Assembly: GCA_949987565.1 (NCBI GenBank) | Contig: OX465102.1 | Coordinates: 16,561,812 to 16,625,811, forward strand | Source of the DNA: Luidia sarsii | Taxonomy: Eukaryota; Echinodermata; Asteroidea; Paxillosida; Luidiidae | DNA length: 64,000 nucleotides | Direction: 5' to 3' | Shown: in pieces, positions 34,701 through 40,600 of the stretch | How positions within the stretch are numbered: the first letter of the stretch is position 1 | Layout: each line of letters opens with the position of its first letter | Notes under the pieces: model-generated | What the model saw: the letters and a program-made list of their open reading frames with translations, nothing else | Told to the model about the DNA's origin: nothing | Databases searched by the model: none | Position numbers and translations under genes: made by a program

Positions 34701-37241
34701 TCAACTCACCTGAGTACTAGGATAATAAACACCAGATTGACAAAAATGGCAGGGAACACTACAGTGGAGGTGGCACCTCAAGAGCACAAGATACACGTGT
34801 AGTACAGTACGTACATGTACATGTGCAGTACAATCTCCAGCTGCTAAGACTGTAAGAGGCTAAGACACTCAATCCTTGGGAAGTAATGGAGTTCTTGTGA
34901 GGAATTGCATGGAACAAGCCACCTACATGTACTGTACAGTACTGTGCAATGTGTTTCCAAGAAATAAATAAGCAGCTATCCCTTTAATGACACATTGTCT
35001 AGACTGAGACTGTCTGAGAAGATTGACATGGCCATCCTTTTCTGTACATGTAGGTGGTCTCCATACATTCTACCATACCACTTCATTAACTTACATGTAC
35101 ATGTACATACACATGTACATGTATTCTGTATCCAGTATACTGTACATGTACATGTAAGTATACATACATATTGGATACAGAAATGTACATGTATTCTTTA
35201 AAAAGTGTAAATTCAACTAGATTTTTTTAACAAGGCTCAAGAGCAAAGCACAAAATCAACATTAGAACCGTTTCGGACGTACATAAAAAGTGGTTTCGGA
35301 CGTACAATAAAAAGTGTACGTCCGAACACACATTTTTTCATTAATTAGAGATAATTACAAAAATCTGAAGTTACATATTTCAAAAGGAACAAAAACTTGC
35401 TTTGCATTGAGATTTTGCAGTTAATTGGAAGTCATGTCTTTATGTAAGATTAAAAAAGGACGTTTTTTCGTTTCGGACGTACATGCAAATGATCCATTTT
35501 AAAAAAGTGAAGAAGAAAACATAATTTTTCACTTCCACATGCTTTTACCCATGGTTATGGATAAAGTGATTCATAATGTTCATATTTATTGATGTATTGA
35601 GTTAAAAAGTATATTTTTCCTTTTCTAAAAAAATTAAATTGAATAGTATGCTTTAAATGTATTTCCAGAGCAACAATTAAATGGCTTCATTATAATTGCT
35701 CTCGTGACCTTGACCTCAGTTAAGTGTATTTGTAATTAACATTTTTTAGCAGCTAGTACAATTTCCTTCAAAATGATATATAATTTGTACTGATAAATTT
35801 CATTTTGAAAAATTGACCCCCTGGTTGACAAATTTATGGAACTCGCAAGTCATAAACTATTTTTTACACTACAGAATGGAGCAGAAACTGTGATTATTTT
35901 TTTTTACCTTTTTCTACTTTTTTGCTTTGGTTTCCTAATGACTTACTTCTGTTTTCAAGGACAGGCCACTGTTGAAGAAGATGAAGGAGACGGCGCAGTA
36001 TTTCACGGTGATCTCGGGATGGAGCGGACCTGTACAGTAAATATGCACGTAGAAAATGTGAACAAGACAAAGACGGCAGCCGAGACCCAGAATGAAGCTT
36101 CCTGAAGTTTTGTGCATGCTCATACCTGCACGAGCATGCTCAAAACAATGCGTACATGCTCATTGCTCAAACTCCAACCCCCCCCCCCCCCCCCCCCCCC
36201 GCCGAAATAAGAGGGATGTAGCACATACATACCGGGGGCACAGTCTAAGGTGCTCTGTGAGTGTGCGCGCATACACGCGTTGAGCCCCGGCGACTGTTTC
36301 CTGAAAAGCGCAAACCACACGTTGGGGGAATTGCGCTGGGTCCAACGGGCGGGCACGAGCCTCGAATTTTTTTTTCACAATCACAGCATACCCAGACGGT
36401 ACCCAGACGTACATCGGCCATTATTTCAATTTAAAAATAGCAGCCTTTTTGCTCGTCGGACGGGAGAGAATGTTCTCGATCACCTGAGGGGAAATTTCTC
36501 TTTTTTCCCCAAACGTAAGTAAAACAAATGACCAGTATTGAAATCGGTGATTCTCACTTAATCCAAAGATGGGTGCGTGGGACGGTTTCACGGGTGTTTT
36601 CGGGGTAAAATCTGGGGGTTTTGGTCGGGGGTAGTCATGGAGTCGAACATGTCGTTGTTTGCACGTGTTTCCTTACTGAAAAACTTGGACCCTACTATCG
36701 CCCGACCTCCTCAAAATTAAAAAAAAAGCGATTGTAAGGGTCCAAGTTACCTGGACTACTCGGGAGGACGAGTTGAGGGTTACGGTTACCGCAATTACGG
36801 TACCTGGATATCTTATTCTTACTTTTTGATCTTCGCAAGACATACACATACTACATAGGCCTATACCTTTATCTTTTTCACATACAAATGTCACTGCAAG
36901 AGCAAGAATTGAAATTCAGAGTTTAGTTTCAAGTTCAACTCTTCATTATTTTCAGTTCCATTCACTGAAGCATGGAGCTCCATGACTGAAGTGAAAACTG
37001 AAGGCACATTTTATCCAACTGACTACAACCTCTTTCTGCCACGTGTCCTATTCAATTAGCACCGGAATGAGACTAGGTACAAGACCGGACATCCTCCTGC
37101 AAAAAAGTCGTACATTTTTCACCTGAAAATGCAATACTGACCTCCCTTAGCTCCGATGAATGGCGCCACATCTGCCAGGCCTATGACCAAGCCTATTGCT
37201 AATAGGAACCAGTTGTCTTTCAACTTGTCGAGAGCTGTCAT
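3087..37241 (-). CDS. SLC10A7: Solute carrier family 10 member 7, complete gene (11 coding exons)
   Basis: Joined minus-strand exons: 37241-37142, 36029-35947, 31505-31369, 28273-28198, 21165-21127, 20842-20807, 11826-11743, 10287-10122, 9362-9237, 8310-8160 and 3159-3087. They give about 356 residues. All junctions have GT/AG, and the phases 1,0,2,0,0,0,0,1,1,2 are consistent. The product follows vertebrate SLC10A7 from end to end: PEITVKY...[99 protein letters not shown] and HLSLIS.PLL.YHP.QILLG. Known of the family: a polytopic (about 10 TM) endomembrane/plasma-membrane protein of the bile-acid transporter superfamily. It is not a proven bile-acid carrier. It limits store-operated calcium entry and supports Golgi glycosylation, and human loss causes skeletal dysplasia with enamel defects. 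The gene converges with the partial gene at 1-197 and is head to head with OBI1. Reading through exon 10 would give a 333-residue form instead. Confidence 0.95.
3990..4185 (-). repeat. tRNA-derived SINE, family A
   Basis: On the minus strand the order is: a body piece ('aaggactagttgacc'), 'gggctggatagctcagatgg' (A-box-like, tRNA-derived), 'gcaccggtacgtta', 'cagaggt', then the 'gtccagt..aaagtt' 3' part. Poly-G interrupts the body at 4141-4156. The same module recurs at least 15 times in the window on both strands. Confidence 0.8.
4435..4545 (+). repeat. tRNA-derived SINE, family A (truncated)
   Basis: 'agttgactatttg', 'ggctggatagctcaggtggt' and 'gctggtacgcaaaaccagag' are present, but the B box has decayed. 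Confidence 0.75.
4653..4895 (+). repeat. Purine-rich hexanucleotide repeat (GGGAGA/GGGTGA)
   Basis: About 40 units of GGGAGA interspersed with runs of GGGTGA, ending in GAGAGA. All three minus frames and some plus frames are open and give Ser/Pro/Leu or Glu/Gly repeats. These are by-products of the hexamer. Confidence 0.95.
4983..5395 (+). repeat. 18-bp minisatellite grown inside a foldback repeat
   Basis: About 20 copies of an 18-bp unit (aggacctttctcaaaggc, with TTC/CTTCC variants). On the left it is bounded by 'cctgatgtttcgatcctgg' and on the right by 'aagaaaggtcctgcc'. Those are the two arms of the dispersed foldback repeat, so its hinge segment has been tandemly expanded. Confidence 0.93.
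5396..6535. other. SLC10A7 last intron, left part: no gene seen
   Basis: Unique-looking sequence interrupted by poly-G (5580-5590). There is also a C-run/A-run/AATAA-rich block at 6057-6191, which looks like a decayed retrotransposed tail plus microsatellite. No exon with both splice sites was found. Confidence 0.5.
6536..8036 (+). repeat. 21-bp minisatellite, about 71 copies
   Basis: The unit alternates 'gagggcaccctacag' with 'aagcta' or 'aaggta'; variants are ggcgcc, ggcaac and gacgcc. Units are degenerate before about 6700 and highly uniform after. Because 21 is a multiple of 3 and the unit lacks stops in two minus frames, frames of 470 and 435 codons run through it (SFCRVPS and GCPLASV repeats). 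These are artefacts of periodicity. It sits in the SLC10A7 last intron, or just downstream of the gene if the exon-10 stop is used. Confidence 0.96.
8160..8310 (-). CDS. SLC10A7: SLC10A7 coding exon 10 (with optional read-through stop at 8156)
   Basis: Encodes [20 protein letters not shown], then [19 protein letters not shown] and [11 protein letters not shown]. At the end the sequence AAGCAAAG|GTAAAC can act in two ways. Spliced, it joins exon 11 in frame. Unspliced, it reads AGG TAA and stops at 8158-8156, giving a 333-residue protein. Transcript data would decide. Confidence 0.93.
8411..8473 (+). repeat. Dispersed foldback repeat arm
   Basis: 'aggtccagctaggattcaaa' then 'cgtcaggccctctcactttt': one diverged arm of the family described at 2144. 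Confidence 0.75.
8530..8830 (-). repeat. tRNA-derived SINE, family A (long copy)
   Basis: Reads on the minus strand through 'tttgtgtgatcc', 'gtttgcatccgaatg', 'gatccctggagatatac', 'gactggccccacc', 'ggatagttcagatggtaaga' and the 'gtccagtgaaagtt' end. It shows that the full repeat is about 300 bp with a conserved 5' body ahead of the tRNA-like region. Confidence 0.8.
8950..9014. repeat. Short inverted repeat (hairpin)
   Basis: Arms of about 23 bp: 'gcgatttctcttttgtgagtg' and its near-perfect complement 'cactcacaaaagagaaattgc', around a loop of about 20 bp. Confidence 0.85.
9023..9213. repeat. Inverted-repeat element (possible MITE)
   Basis: Left arm 'tctcttgtcaaaaagatcat' plus cggttg (9026-9051). 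It pairs with the right arm caaccg plus 'atgatctctttgacaagag' (9185-9209). The spacing of about 190 bp and lack of coding fit a small non-autonomous DNA element. It lies only 24 bp from the donor side of SLC10A7 exon 9. Confidence 0.65.
9237..9362 (-). CDS. SLC10A7: SLC10A7 coding exon 9
   Basis: Encodes [20 protein letters not shown] then [20 protein letters not shown]. The acceptor is taken as 'cctgtgacag', because this keeps phase 1 and gives an ungapped match to the vertebrate protein. A downstream AG (tactgcag) and an upstream one (cataag) fit worse. Donor GTACGT. Confidence 0.88.
9363..10121. other. SLC10A7 intron 8, nothing recognised
   Basis: Mostly unique sequence with a short poly-G at 9545 and a (GT)n run at 9857. 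No exon or repeat family was recognised beyond these. Confidence 0.45.
10122..10287 (-). CDS. SLC10A7: SLC10A7 coding exon 8
   Basis: Encodes [20 protein letters not shown], then [20 protein letters not shown] and the start of the next membrane segment ([10 protein letters not shown]). Acceptor ttgtgcag, donor GTGAGT, exit phase 1. Confidence 0.95.
10650..11080 (-). repeat. Two tRNA-derived SINE copies, family A, in tandem
   Basis: One tRNA-like head at 10650-10740 with a long body to about 10905, then a second head at 10960-11075. Each carries 'gggttggatagctcagatgg' or 'gggctggatagctcagatgg' on the minus strand; the second keeps 'cgggttcaagtccc'. Confidence 0.82.
11437..11490 (-). repeat. 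Dispersed foldback repeat arm
   Basis: 'agtgggcctgacgtttcaat' then 'cctagcaggacctttctcaa': the inverse arm of the family at 2144. Confidence 0.75.
11743..11826 (-). CDS. SLC10A7: SLC10A7 coding exon 7
   Basis: Encodes [20 protein letters not shown] then VLPLLVGQ. Acceptor tatgcag, donor GTAAGC, phase 0 at both ends. Confidence 0.95.
12835..13115 (-). repeat. tRNA-derived SINE, family A (long copy)
   Basis: The minus strand has 'ggactggatagttcagacgg', 'gtgggttcaagtcccggtcc' and the 5' body words 'gtttgcatctgaatgaaagc' and 'ccctggagatata'. The body is interrupted by a short tacatgta-type insertion near 13025-13050. Confidence 0.8.
13782..13930. repeat. Long near-perfect hairpin (about 70-bp arms)
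   Basis: The left arm begins 'aagtggaaggtttgccgtga' and ends 'gtgtggctctgaaaagag'. The right arm is its complement, beginning 'ctcttttcagagccacac' and ending 'cgcaaaccttccactt'. Differences are a 5-base insertion (ccggt) and a few substitutions; the loop is only about 7 bases. It fits a foldback MITE. A hairpin RNA would form if transcribed. Confidence 0.88.
14958..15052 (+). repeat. Dispersed foldback repeat, arm plus tail
   Basis: 'gaaaggtcctgctaggatcg', 'aaatgtcaggcccactaaat', 'tttgagatttgcatttgggt' and the tail 'gtcagtaagcagtttgcaac'. This is the clearest single-arm copy with its tail, followed by an A-rich stretch. Confidence 0.82.
15440..15468. repeat. (CA)n microsatellite
   Basis: About 13 CA dinucleotides within SLC10A7 intron 6. 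Confidence 0.9.
20807..20842 (-). CDS. SLC10A7: SLC10A7 coding exon 6 (36 bp)
   Basis: A 12-codon microexon encoding [12 protein letters not shown], part of a membrane segment. Acceptor cattgcag, donor GTAAGT. Exons 5 and 6 are separated by only 284 bp. Confidence 0.94.
21127..21165 (-). CDS. SLC10A7: SLC10A7 coding exon 5 (39 bp)
   Basis: A 13-codon microexon encoding [13 protein letters not shown]. It continues the [15 protein letters not shown] block of vertebrate SLC10A7. Acceptor tttgcag, donor GTGAGT. Confidence 0.94.
22864..23057 (+). repeat. Dispersed foldback repeat, rearranged copy
   Basis: The inverse arm (agtgggcctgatgtttcgat) and a second inverse piece (tcctagcaggacctttctca) are followed by the direct arm 'aggatcgaaacgtcaggccc' and the 'gtcagtgagcagtttgcaac' tail. 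Confidence 0.8.
23613..24170 (-). other. Unassigned cysteine-containing open frame
   Basis: A 185-codon minus-strand frame with segments that look protein-like ([58 protein letters not shown]). It has no clear splice sites, and parallel frames are also partly open. It could be a decayed transposon or gene fragment, or chance. I do not recognise a family and do not claim function. Confidence 0.25.
24198..24343. repeat. Dispersed foldback repeat, intact hairpin copy
   Basis: Both arms face each other. The left arm is 'cagtctgacgttttgatccc' plus agcaggacctttctcaaagg. The right arm is its complement, aaaggtcctgctaggatcga plus aatgtcaggccctct. A tail 'gtcagtgagcggtttgcaac' follows. It shows that the family is a palindrome with a one-sided tail. 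Confidence 0.88.
24420..25160. other. Unique sequence in SLC10A7 intron 4, possible regulatory island
   Basis: Complex, non-repetitive DNA with homeobox-like TAAT/ATTA words (for example gttaattgg at 24867), interrupted by A-runs at 24690-24795. No exon found. The regulatory role is a guess from composition. Confidence 0.25.
25970..26110 (-). repeat. tRNA-derived SINE fragment, family B (decayed)
   Basis: The minus strand keeps '..cttgaaagcaggaatcacg' and 'ggtttaaaactttaaatctt', corresponding to the B-box side of the 26205 copy. Confidence 0.45.
26205..26330 (-). repeat. tRNA-derived SINE, family B (best copy)
   Basis: On the minus strand: 'gatcagctcggtggtcaagt' (A-box region), 'gcactggaaagaaggagtcg' and 'gtgggttcaaatcccagccc' (B box), then a unique tail. 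The tRNA-like promoter spacing is right, but no complete cloverleaf or acceptor stem was found, so I do not call it a tRNA gene. Confidence 0.75.
26958..28158 (+). mobile_element. GTTTCCACTGGAC MITE, interrupted by another MITE
   Basis: Terminal inverted repeats 'agccgcgtttccactggac' and 'gtccagtggaaacgcggct' bound the unit. ATA is present on both sides (possible 3-bp target duplication). A second inverted pair near the left end (26964-27036) forms a 33-bp-arm hairpin. An unrelated copy lies at 49242-49748. Bases 27305-28007 are a later insertion of the TTAA element. No coding capacity. Confidence 0.85.
27305..28007 (+). mobile_element. TTAA-type MITE, copy 2 (complete, nested)
   Basis: Begins TTAACCACTTCGCGCCGGG and ends CCCGGCGCGAAGTGGTTAA, a 19-bp perfect terminal inverted repeat including TTAA. 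TTAA target duplication is the hallmark of the piggyBac superfamily; membership is inferred from that and not from a transposase. The flanks 'ctgacacttgacc' and 'agccgttatattgccagctc' are joined without the element at 49579-49606, so the insertion is visible against its near-empty site. Confidence 0.9.
28198..28273 (-). CDS. SLC10A7: SLC10A7 coding exon 4
   Basis: Encodes [20 protein letters not shown] then AGGNE. The [13 protein letters not shown] block is near-invariant in the family and lies in the transport core. Acceptor tgtcttag, donor GTAAGT, exit phase 0. Confidence 0.96.
28440..29460 (+). repeat. 35-bp tandem repeat with one ATGCAAAT octamer per unit
   Basis: About 29 units in SLC10A7 intron 3. 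Two homogenised blocks are seen. In 28440-29170 the units read 'aattaggtgtaaatgataga' then atgcaaatggcaaag. In 29190-29460 they read 'aattaggagtaaatggtaaa' then atgcaaatggaatag. A short TACATG insertion lies at the block boundary (29173-29188). About 27 units keep a perfect ATGCAAAT, the canonical POU-domain octamer; exceptions are near 28948 and 29158. Confidence 0.95.
30355..30482 (+). repeat. tRNA-derived SINE, family A (3' truncated)
   Basis: 'ggcaaagactggttgactat', 'gggctggatagctcagatgg' and 'gcaaaaccagaggtctcggg' are present. The copy breaks off where the TTAA-type MITE begins at about 30487, so the MITE probably inserted into it. Confidence 0.78.
30487..31178 (-). mobile_element. TTAA-type MITE, copy 3 (inverted)
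   Basis: Same element as 27305-28007 but reversed. The right end is 'ccggcgcgaagtggttaa' (TTAA at 31175-31178). The left end is a decayed 'tcaaaccacttcgcacc'. Internal words such as 'gattatccgttcgaaaaagg' and 'cactccaggcagtcaaatct' match the complement of copies 1 and 2. Confidence 0.88.
31369..31505 (-). CDS. SLC10A7: SLC10A7 coding exon 3
   Basis: Encodes [20 protein letters not shown], then a membrane segment ([14 protein letters not shown]) and [10 protein letters not shown]. Acceptor ttggcag, donor GTGAGA, exit phase 2. Confidence 0.95.
31935..32160 (+). repeat. tRNA-derived SINE, family A
   Basis: 'cttctgactggctcccccag', 'ggatagcttagatgagaaga', 'atctcgggttcaaatcctgg' and 'tccagtcaaagttttcttag', in the expected order. 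Confidence 0.78.
32385..35843. mobile_element. Degenerate DNA transposon with CGGACGTACA subterminal repeats
   Basis: Candidate inverted ends are AGTTCCATAATTT (32385-32397) and AGTTCCATAAATTT (complement of 35830-35843). Nine copies of CGGACGTACA cluster near the ends: 32398, 32557, 32745, 32759 and 32781 on the left; 35274, 35297, 35315 (inverted) and 35474 on the right. Between them lies a broken minus-strand gene (33573-34327). AAGT just outside the ends (32377-32380 and 35847-35850) may be a target duplication if the ends extend a few bases. The superfamily is not identified. The element lies within SLC10A7 intron 2. Confidence 0.68.
33573..34327 (-). pseudogene. Broken coding remnant inside the CGGACGTACA element
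   Basis: Starting at a good acceptor (tgacttatag), the minus strand reads [20 protein letters not shown], then [20 protein letters not shown] and KRSVW. A TGA at 34123-34121 interrupts the frame, which resumes with [21 protein letters not shown] frameshift near 33950 leads to [20 protein letters not shown]. The last part (to 33573) contains [20 protein letters not shown] and [20 protein letters not shown]. An upstream exon ending '[14 protein letters not shown]' (donor near 34711) may belong to it. The DGASSQFK / SHGK..VDGIGG / GDWVLV..GE.FPGEV combination resembles multi-copy invertebrate proteins I have seen unnamed; I cannot give a function. It carries at least one nonsense and one frameshift change. 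Confidence 0.7.
35844..35946. other. Short spacer between transposon and SLC10A7 exon 2
   Basis: The right end of the degenerate transposon lies only about 100 bp from the SLC10A7 exon 2 donor site, close enough to affect splicing when it inserted. Confidence 0.4.
35947..36029 (-). CDS. SLC10A7: SLC10A7 coding exon 2
   Basis: Encodes [20 protein letters not shown] followed by SGLSLKTE, the most recognisable N-terminal signature of the family. Acceptor ctgtacag, donor GTAAGT, exit phase 0. Confidence 0.96.
36030..37141. other. SLC10A7 intron 1
   Basis: Contains a C-run of about 23 bases (36178-36200). Otherwise it is unique sequence with no supported exon; the open frames here are short and shifted relative to the flanking exons. 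Confidence 0.5.
37142..37241 (-). CDS. SLC10A7: SLC10A7 coding exon 1
   Basis: Begins [20 protein letters not shown] and ends ...PFIGAKGG. It holds the first membrane segment. The start is chosen because it aligns with the vertebrate N-terminus (short charged head, 'W F' then a hydrophobic stretch). The donor is GTCAGT at 37141, phase 1. Confidence 0.93.
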
Positions 37242-37543
37242 CCTGCCGAATTCTCCGACGTTAGGTTGTAAACAAATGCAGCGCTACAGCATGCAGCCCC
37301 AAATCCAGCTGTTTCCTTGTCACTACCACCCCATCAAATCAATACGCTCACACAAATAAGAGCAACTAATCTACAAAGTAAAATATGACACAGAAAAAGC
37401 ACTTTCGATACAAAAACCTCCGATCTTGAATGTTCCAATTAAACTAAAGGGATAGTGCCTCAGACATGTATGACAATCGGGCGTTAATAAGGATCTTTGG
37501 CGGATGAATATTCACAAGAGACCTTGTTGTGAGACTGAACAAC
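37242..37543. promoter_or_regulatory. Shared 302-bp bidirectional promoter of SLC10A7 and OBI1
   Basis: The two start codons face away from each other across 302 bp, so this interval must hold both 5' UTRs and core promoters unless non-coding upstream exons exist. Visible motifs: CCAAT at 37435-37439, an E2F-like TTTGGCGG at 37496-37503, and a YY1-like AACATGGCGG at 37541-37550 overlapping the OBI1 start codon. No TATA box was seen at a sensible place. Motif assignments are by eye. Confidence 0.7.
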
Positions 37544-37621
37544 ATGGCGGAAAATTCGTCGGGCAAACGAATGTCGATATCGTTTACCTTGCCGATTTCG
37601 TGCCAAATATGTCTAGGAAAG
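37544..37621 (+). CDS. OBI1: OBI1 coding exon 1
   Basis: MAENSSGKRMSISFTLPISC then QICLGK, holding the first two RING cysteines. The first ATG is chosen because it gives the family's usual 15-20 residues before the RING; a second in-frame ATG is at codon 10. Donor GTAATC. Confidence 0.94.
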
Positions 37622-40600
37622 GTAATCGGACGAGTGTTCATTAATTTTGGGACATAGAGAATTCCCCGGTGCTATTTAGAATGCAGGGTGACGCTATTCT
37701 CTCACATAATTTGTAGTTTGTAAAGCGTGGATTGCTTTGTTTTGGTCAGAGGAGCATCATTTGATAATCCACGCTCATTCCGGGCCACTGCATTCGGCGG
37801 ACCCGTTGTACACTTTCTTAGCTCCGGGCCGCAAACATCGTGGGATACAAAATATAAATGTTTATTTGACCAAACCAACATAACGTACGGGTAGACTAAA
37901 GTCAGATAACAAGTTTTGTTGATGTTTTTATCGTCACTTTCAGCTGTTGTTTACAGCTCTAAAGATATTTAGGAACAAGGAATTTTGTACCTTTCTGTTT
38001 GAAATAATTAACTGTTCCAGAGTTTTTACAGAACCGTCCTTCCATTTAAATACCTTGTTACAACTTAGTCAGAGCATGGAGGAATAAGTATCCTCCATGG
38101 TCAGAGTAACTTGGACCCGACAAGTCACTTTTTTTGTTATCGAATTTTGAAATTTTGAGTTTCGGGTGACTGTAGTCACTCGGACTAGTAACAACTATAG
38201 ACAGTACAACATTACAAGTTAAATTTGTTACATTGGCGATTGTTTCTTTTTGGAATCGAGTAAATTTGACCAAAAGTCAACTGACCCAGAAAAAAAGTAA
38301 AATCTGTTATTTAACAATCAACACTAGTTGATATTTTTACCAGAAGTCTTAGAATTGTGCAATGATATTGTCTTTAAATTTGTACAGTGCGTACTGTTAT
38401 CAAAATAAACATGCCATAATTTTCATGATTTTTTTTTTGAGGGGGGGGGGGTCCTTGTTAGTTTCCTTTTTTCTTTATTTGGTTGAAAATAAAGATCTAC
38501 TGTCCTTTGCATGATCCCTGAACTGCTAGATGGTAACGGGAGGTGTGATCCCCGCGGAGATGAGGCAGTGAATGATGGTGAAATGCTTCTGTCTGGCACC
38601 CCCCACCACCCCAGCAAAGATAGTTGACTGATTGGAAAGGCTGTCACTCTAGTATAAGGGCCAGACATTTATGCTCAGGTATCAAAACAGTGATACGATT
38701 CAGCCAGAGGCCCGGGTTCATGTCTCTGTCCGGCCAAATTTATTTGTTTGAGTTTTGCACTCTGCTTTTGAGTCTGAGAGAGGTCCTGCTAGGATCGAAA
38801 CATCAGGCCCTCCTTATTTTGAGATTTAGAGACTGACACTTTGTTACCCAGCAATTAAGAATTTTCCCAAAGGCCTGGCTGTGGGAAAGGTCGACGCGGC
38901 CTGCGGAGATAGAAAAGCCAGACCTCAAAGCCTTTTGACAAAAAGGTCCTGCCACAGGATCAAAACGTAAGGGCCTCTAGTCTTTTGAGATTTGGATCAT
39001 TGGAGTCAACAGTCTGTTTGCAGCATTTTTGTATGACTTCATTTGAATATATTGTGTGAAAAAAAACAGTCCCTGGTTTGTGAGAGAAGTGATATGATGT
39101 TTTACTGGACTGGGACTTTACTTTGCTAACTGTCAGGTGAAGCAGCCGATCGTGTGCCCTAATCGCCATGTGTTCTGCAGTGTGTGCATCGAGTTATGGC
39201 TTCAGCACAACCAGCAGTGTCCGACGTGCCGGGTTCCGATAACGCCCGAAAATCCCTGCAAGCAGATCATTGGTGGGTACCGGTCACCCGTCAGTATCGG
39301 ATGTAGAGTAGAATGTGACCAGGGGTTCCATATTGCCGCCATTGCCAGGGGCGATGTGGGACACTTGATCCCTTTTTGACTACCTGTGTCAGGTGACTGA
39401 AATCGGTTGACTGAAATCAGCTTACCGGCACCAAAAATCAGTCACCTGAACTTGTCCATTGACTGAATTCAGTTGAATGATGTTACCTGAAATAAGTTGG
39501 CTGAAATCAATTAACTGAAGAGTTGACTGAAATCAGTTGGCTGAAATCAATTACCGGTAACTGAAGAGTTGACTGAAATCAGTTGGCTGAAATCAATTAA
39601 CTGACGAGTTGACTGAAATCAGTTGGCTGATATCAATTTACTGAAGAGTTGACAGAAATCAGTTGACTGAAATCAGTTGGCTGAATTTAGTTGACAGATT
39701 CAGTGGACTGAAATCAGTTGGCTGAAATCAATTACCGGTAACTGAAGAGTTGACTGAAATCAGTTGGCTGAAATCAATTAACTGACGAGTTGACTGAAAT
39801 CAGTTGGCTGATATCAATTTACTGAAGAGTTGACAGAAATCAGTTGACTGAAATCAGTTGGCTGAATTTAGTTGACAGATTCAGTGGACTGAAATCAGTT
39901 GAAATTAAGTTGGCTGATATTAGATGAAATCGGTTACTAACTAAAATCAGTTGACTGAAATCAGTTGACTGAAATCAGTTGACTGAAATCAGTTGACTGA
40001 AATCAGTTGACTGAAATCAGTTGACTGAAATCAGTTGACTGAAATCAGTTGACTGAAATCAATTGACTGAAATCAGATGACTGAAATCAGTTGACTGAAA
40101 TCAGTTGGATAAAATCAGTTGACTGAAATCAGTTGGCTGAAATCAGTTGACTGAAATCAGTTGACTGAATTAATTGACTGAAATCAGTTGACTGAATACA
40201 ACTTTGACTGAAATCAGTTAACTGAATGCAACTTTGACTAAAACCAGTTGATTGAAGTCAGTTGGCTGAATTCAGTTGACCGAATTCAATTTACTGAAAT
40301 CAGTTGGTTGAAATAAGTTGACTCATGAAGGAAGGATGGTTGAATGAAATAGTTTTCAAATTTGTCAAAAGTTCTGTCAGATTTTCCTTTGTTTGTTTGA
40401 CTAAAATCTGTTGATTGAATTAAATAGAATGAAATAAGTCTTGAAATTGGTGTATTGAATTGAATTGATTGAGATCAGTTAAAAAACATTTTTGACTGAA
40501 CCAGGACCTGATTCCGAGACCTCTGGTTTTGCGGACTAATGCTCTTACCATCTGAGCTATCCATCCCTTAGATGGTGGCCTTCCCAAATAGCCAACTAGT

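Larger units (their letters stand above)
37622..39136. other. OBI1 intron 1
   Basis: Mostly unique. It contains a poly-G at 38443, a family-A SINE (38505-38745) and two foldback-repeat arms (38769-38830 and about 38925-39030). No other exon seen. Confidence 0.55.
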
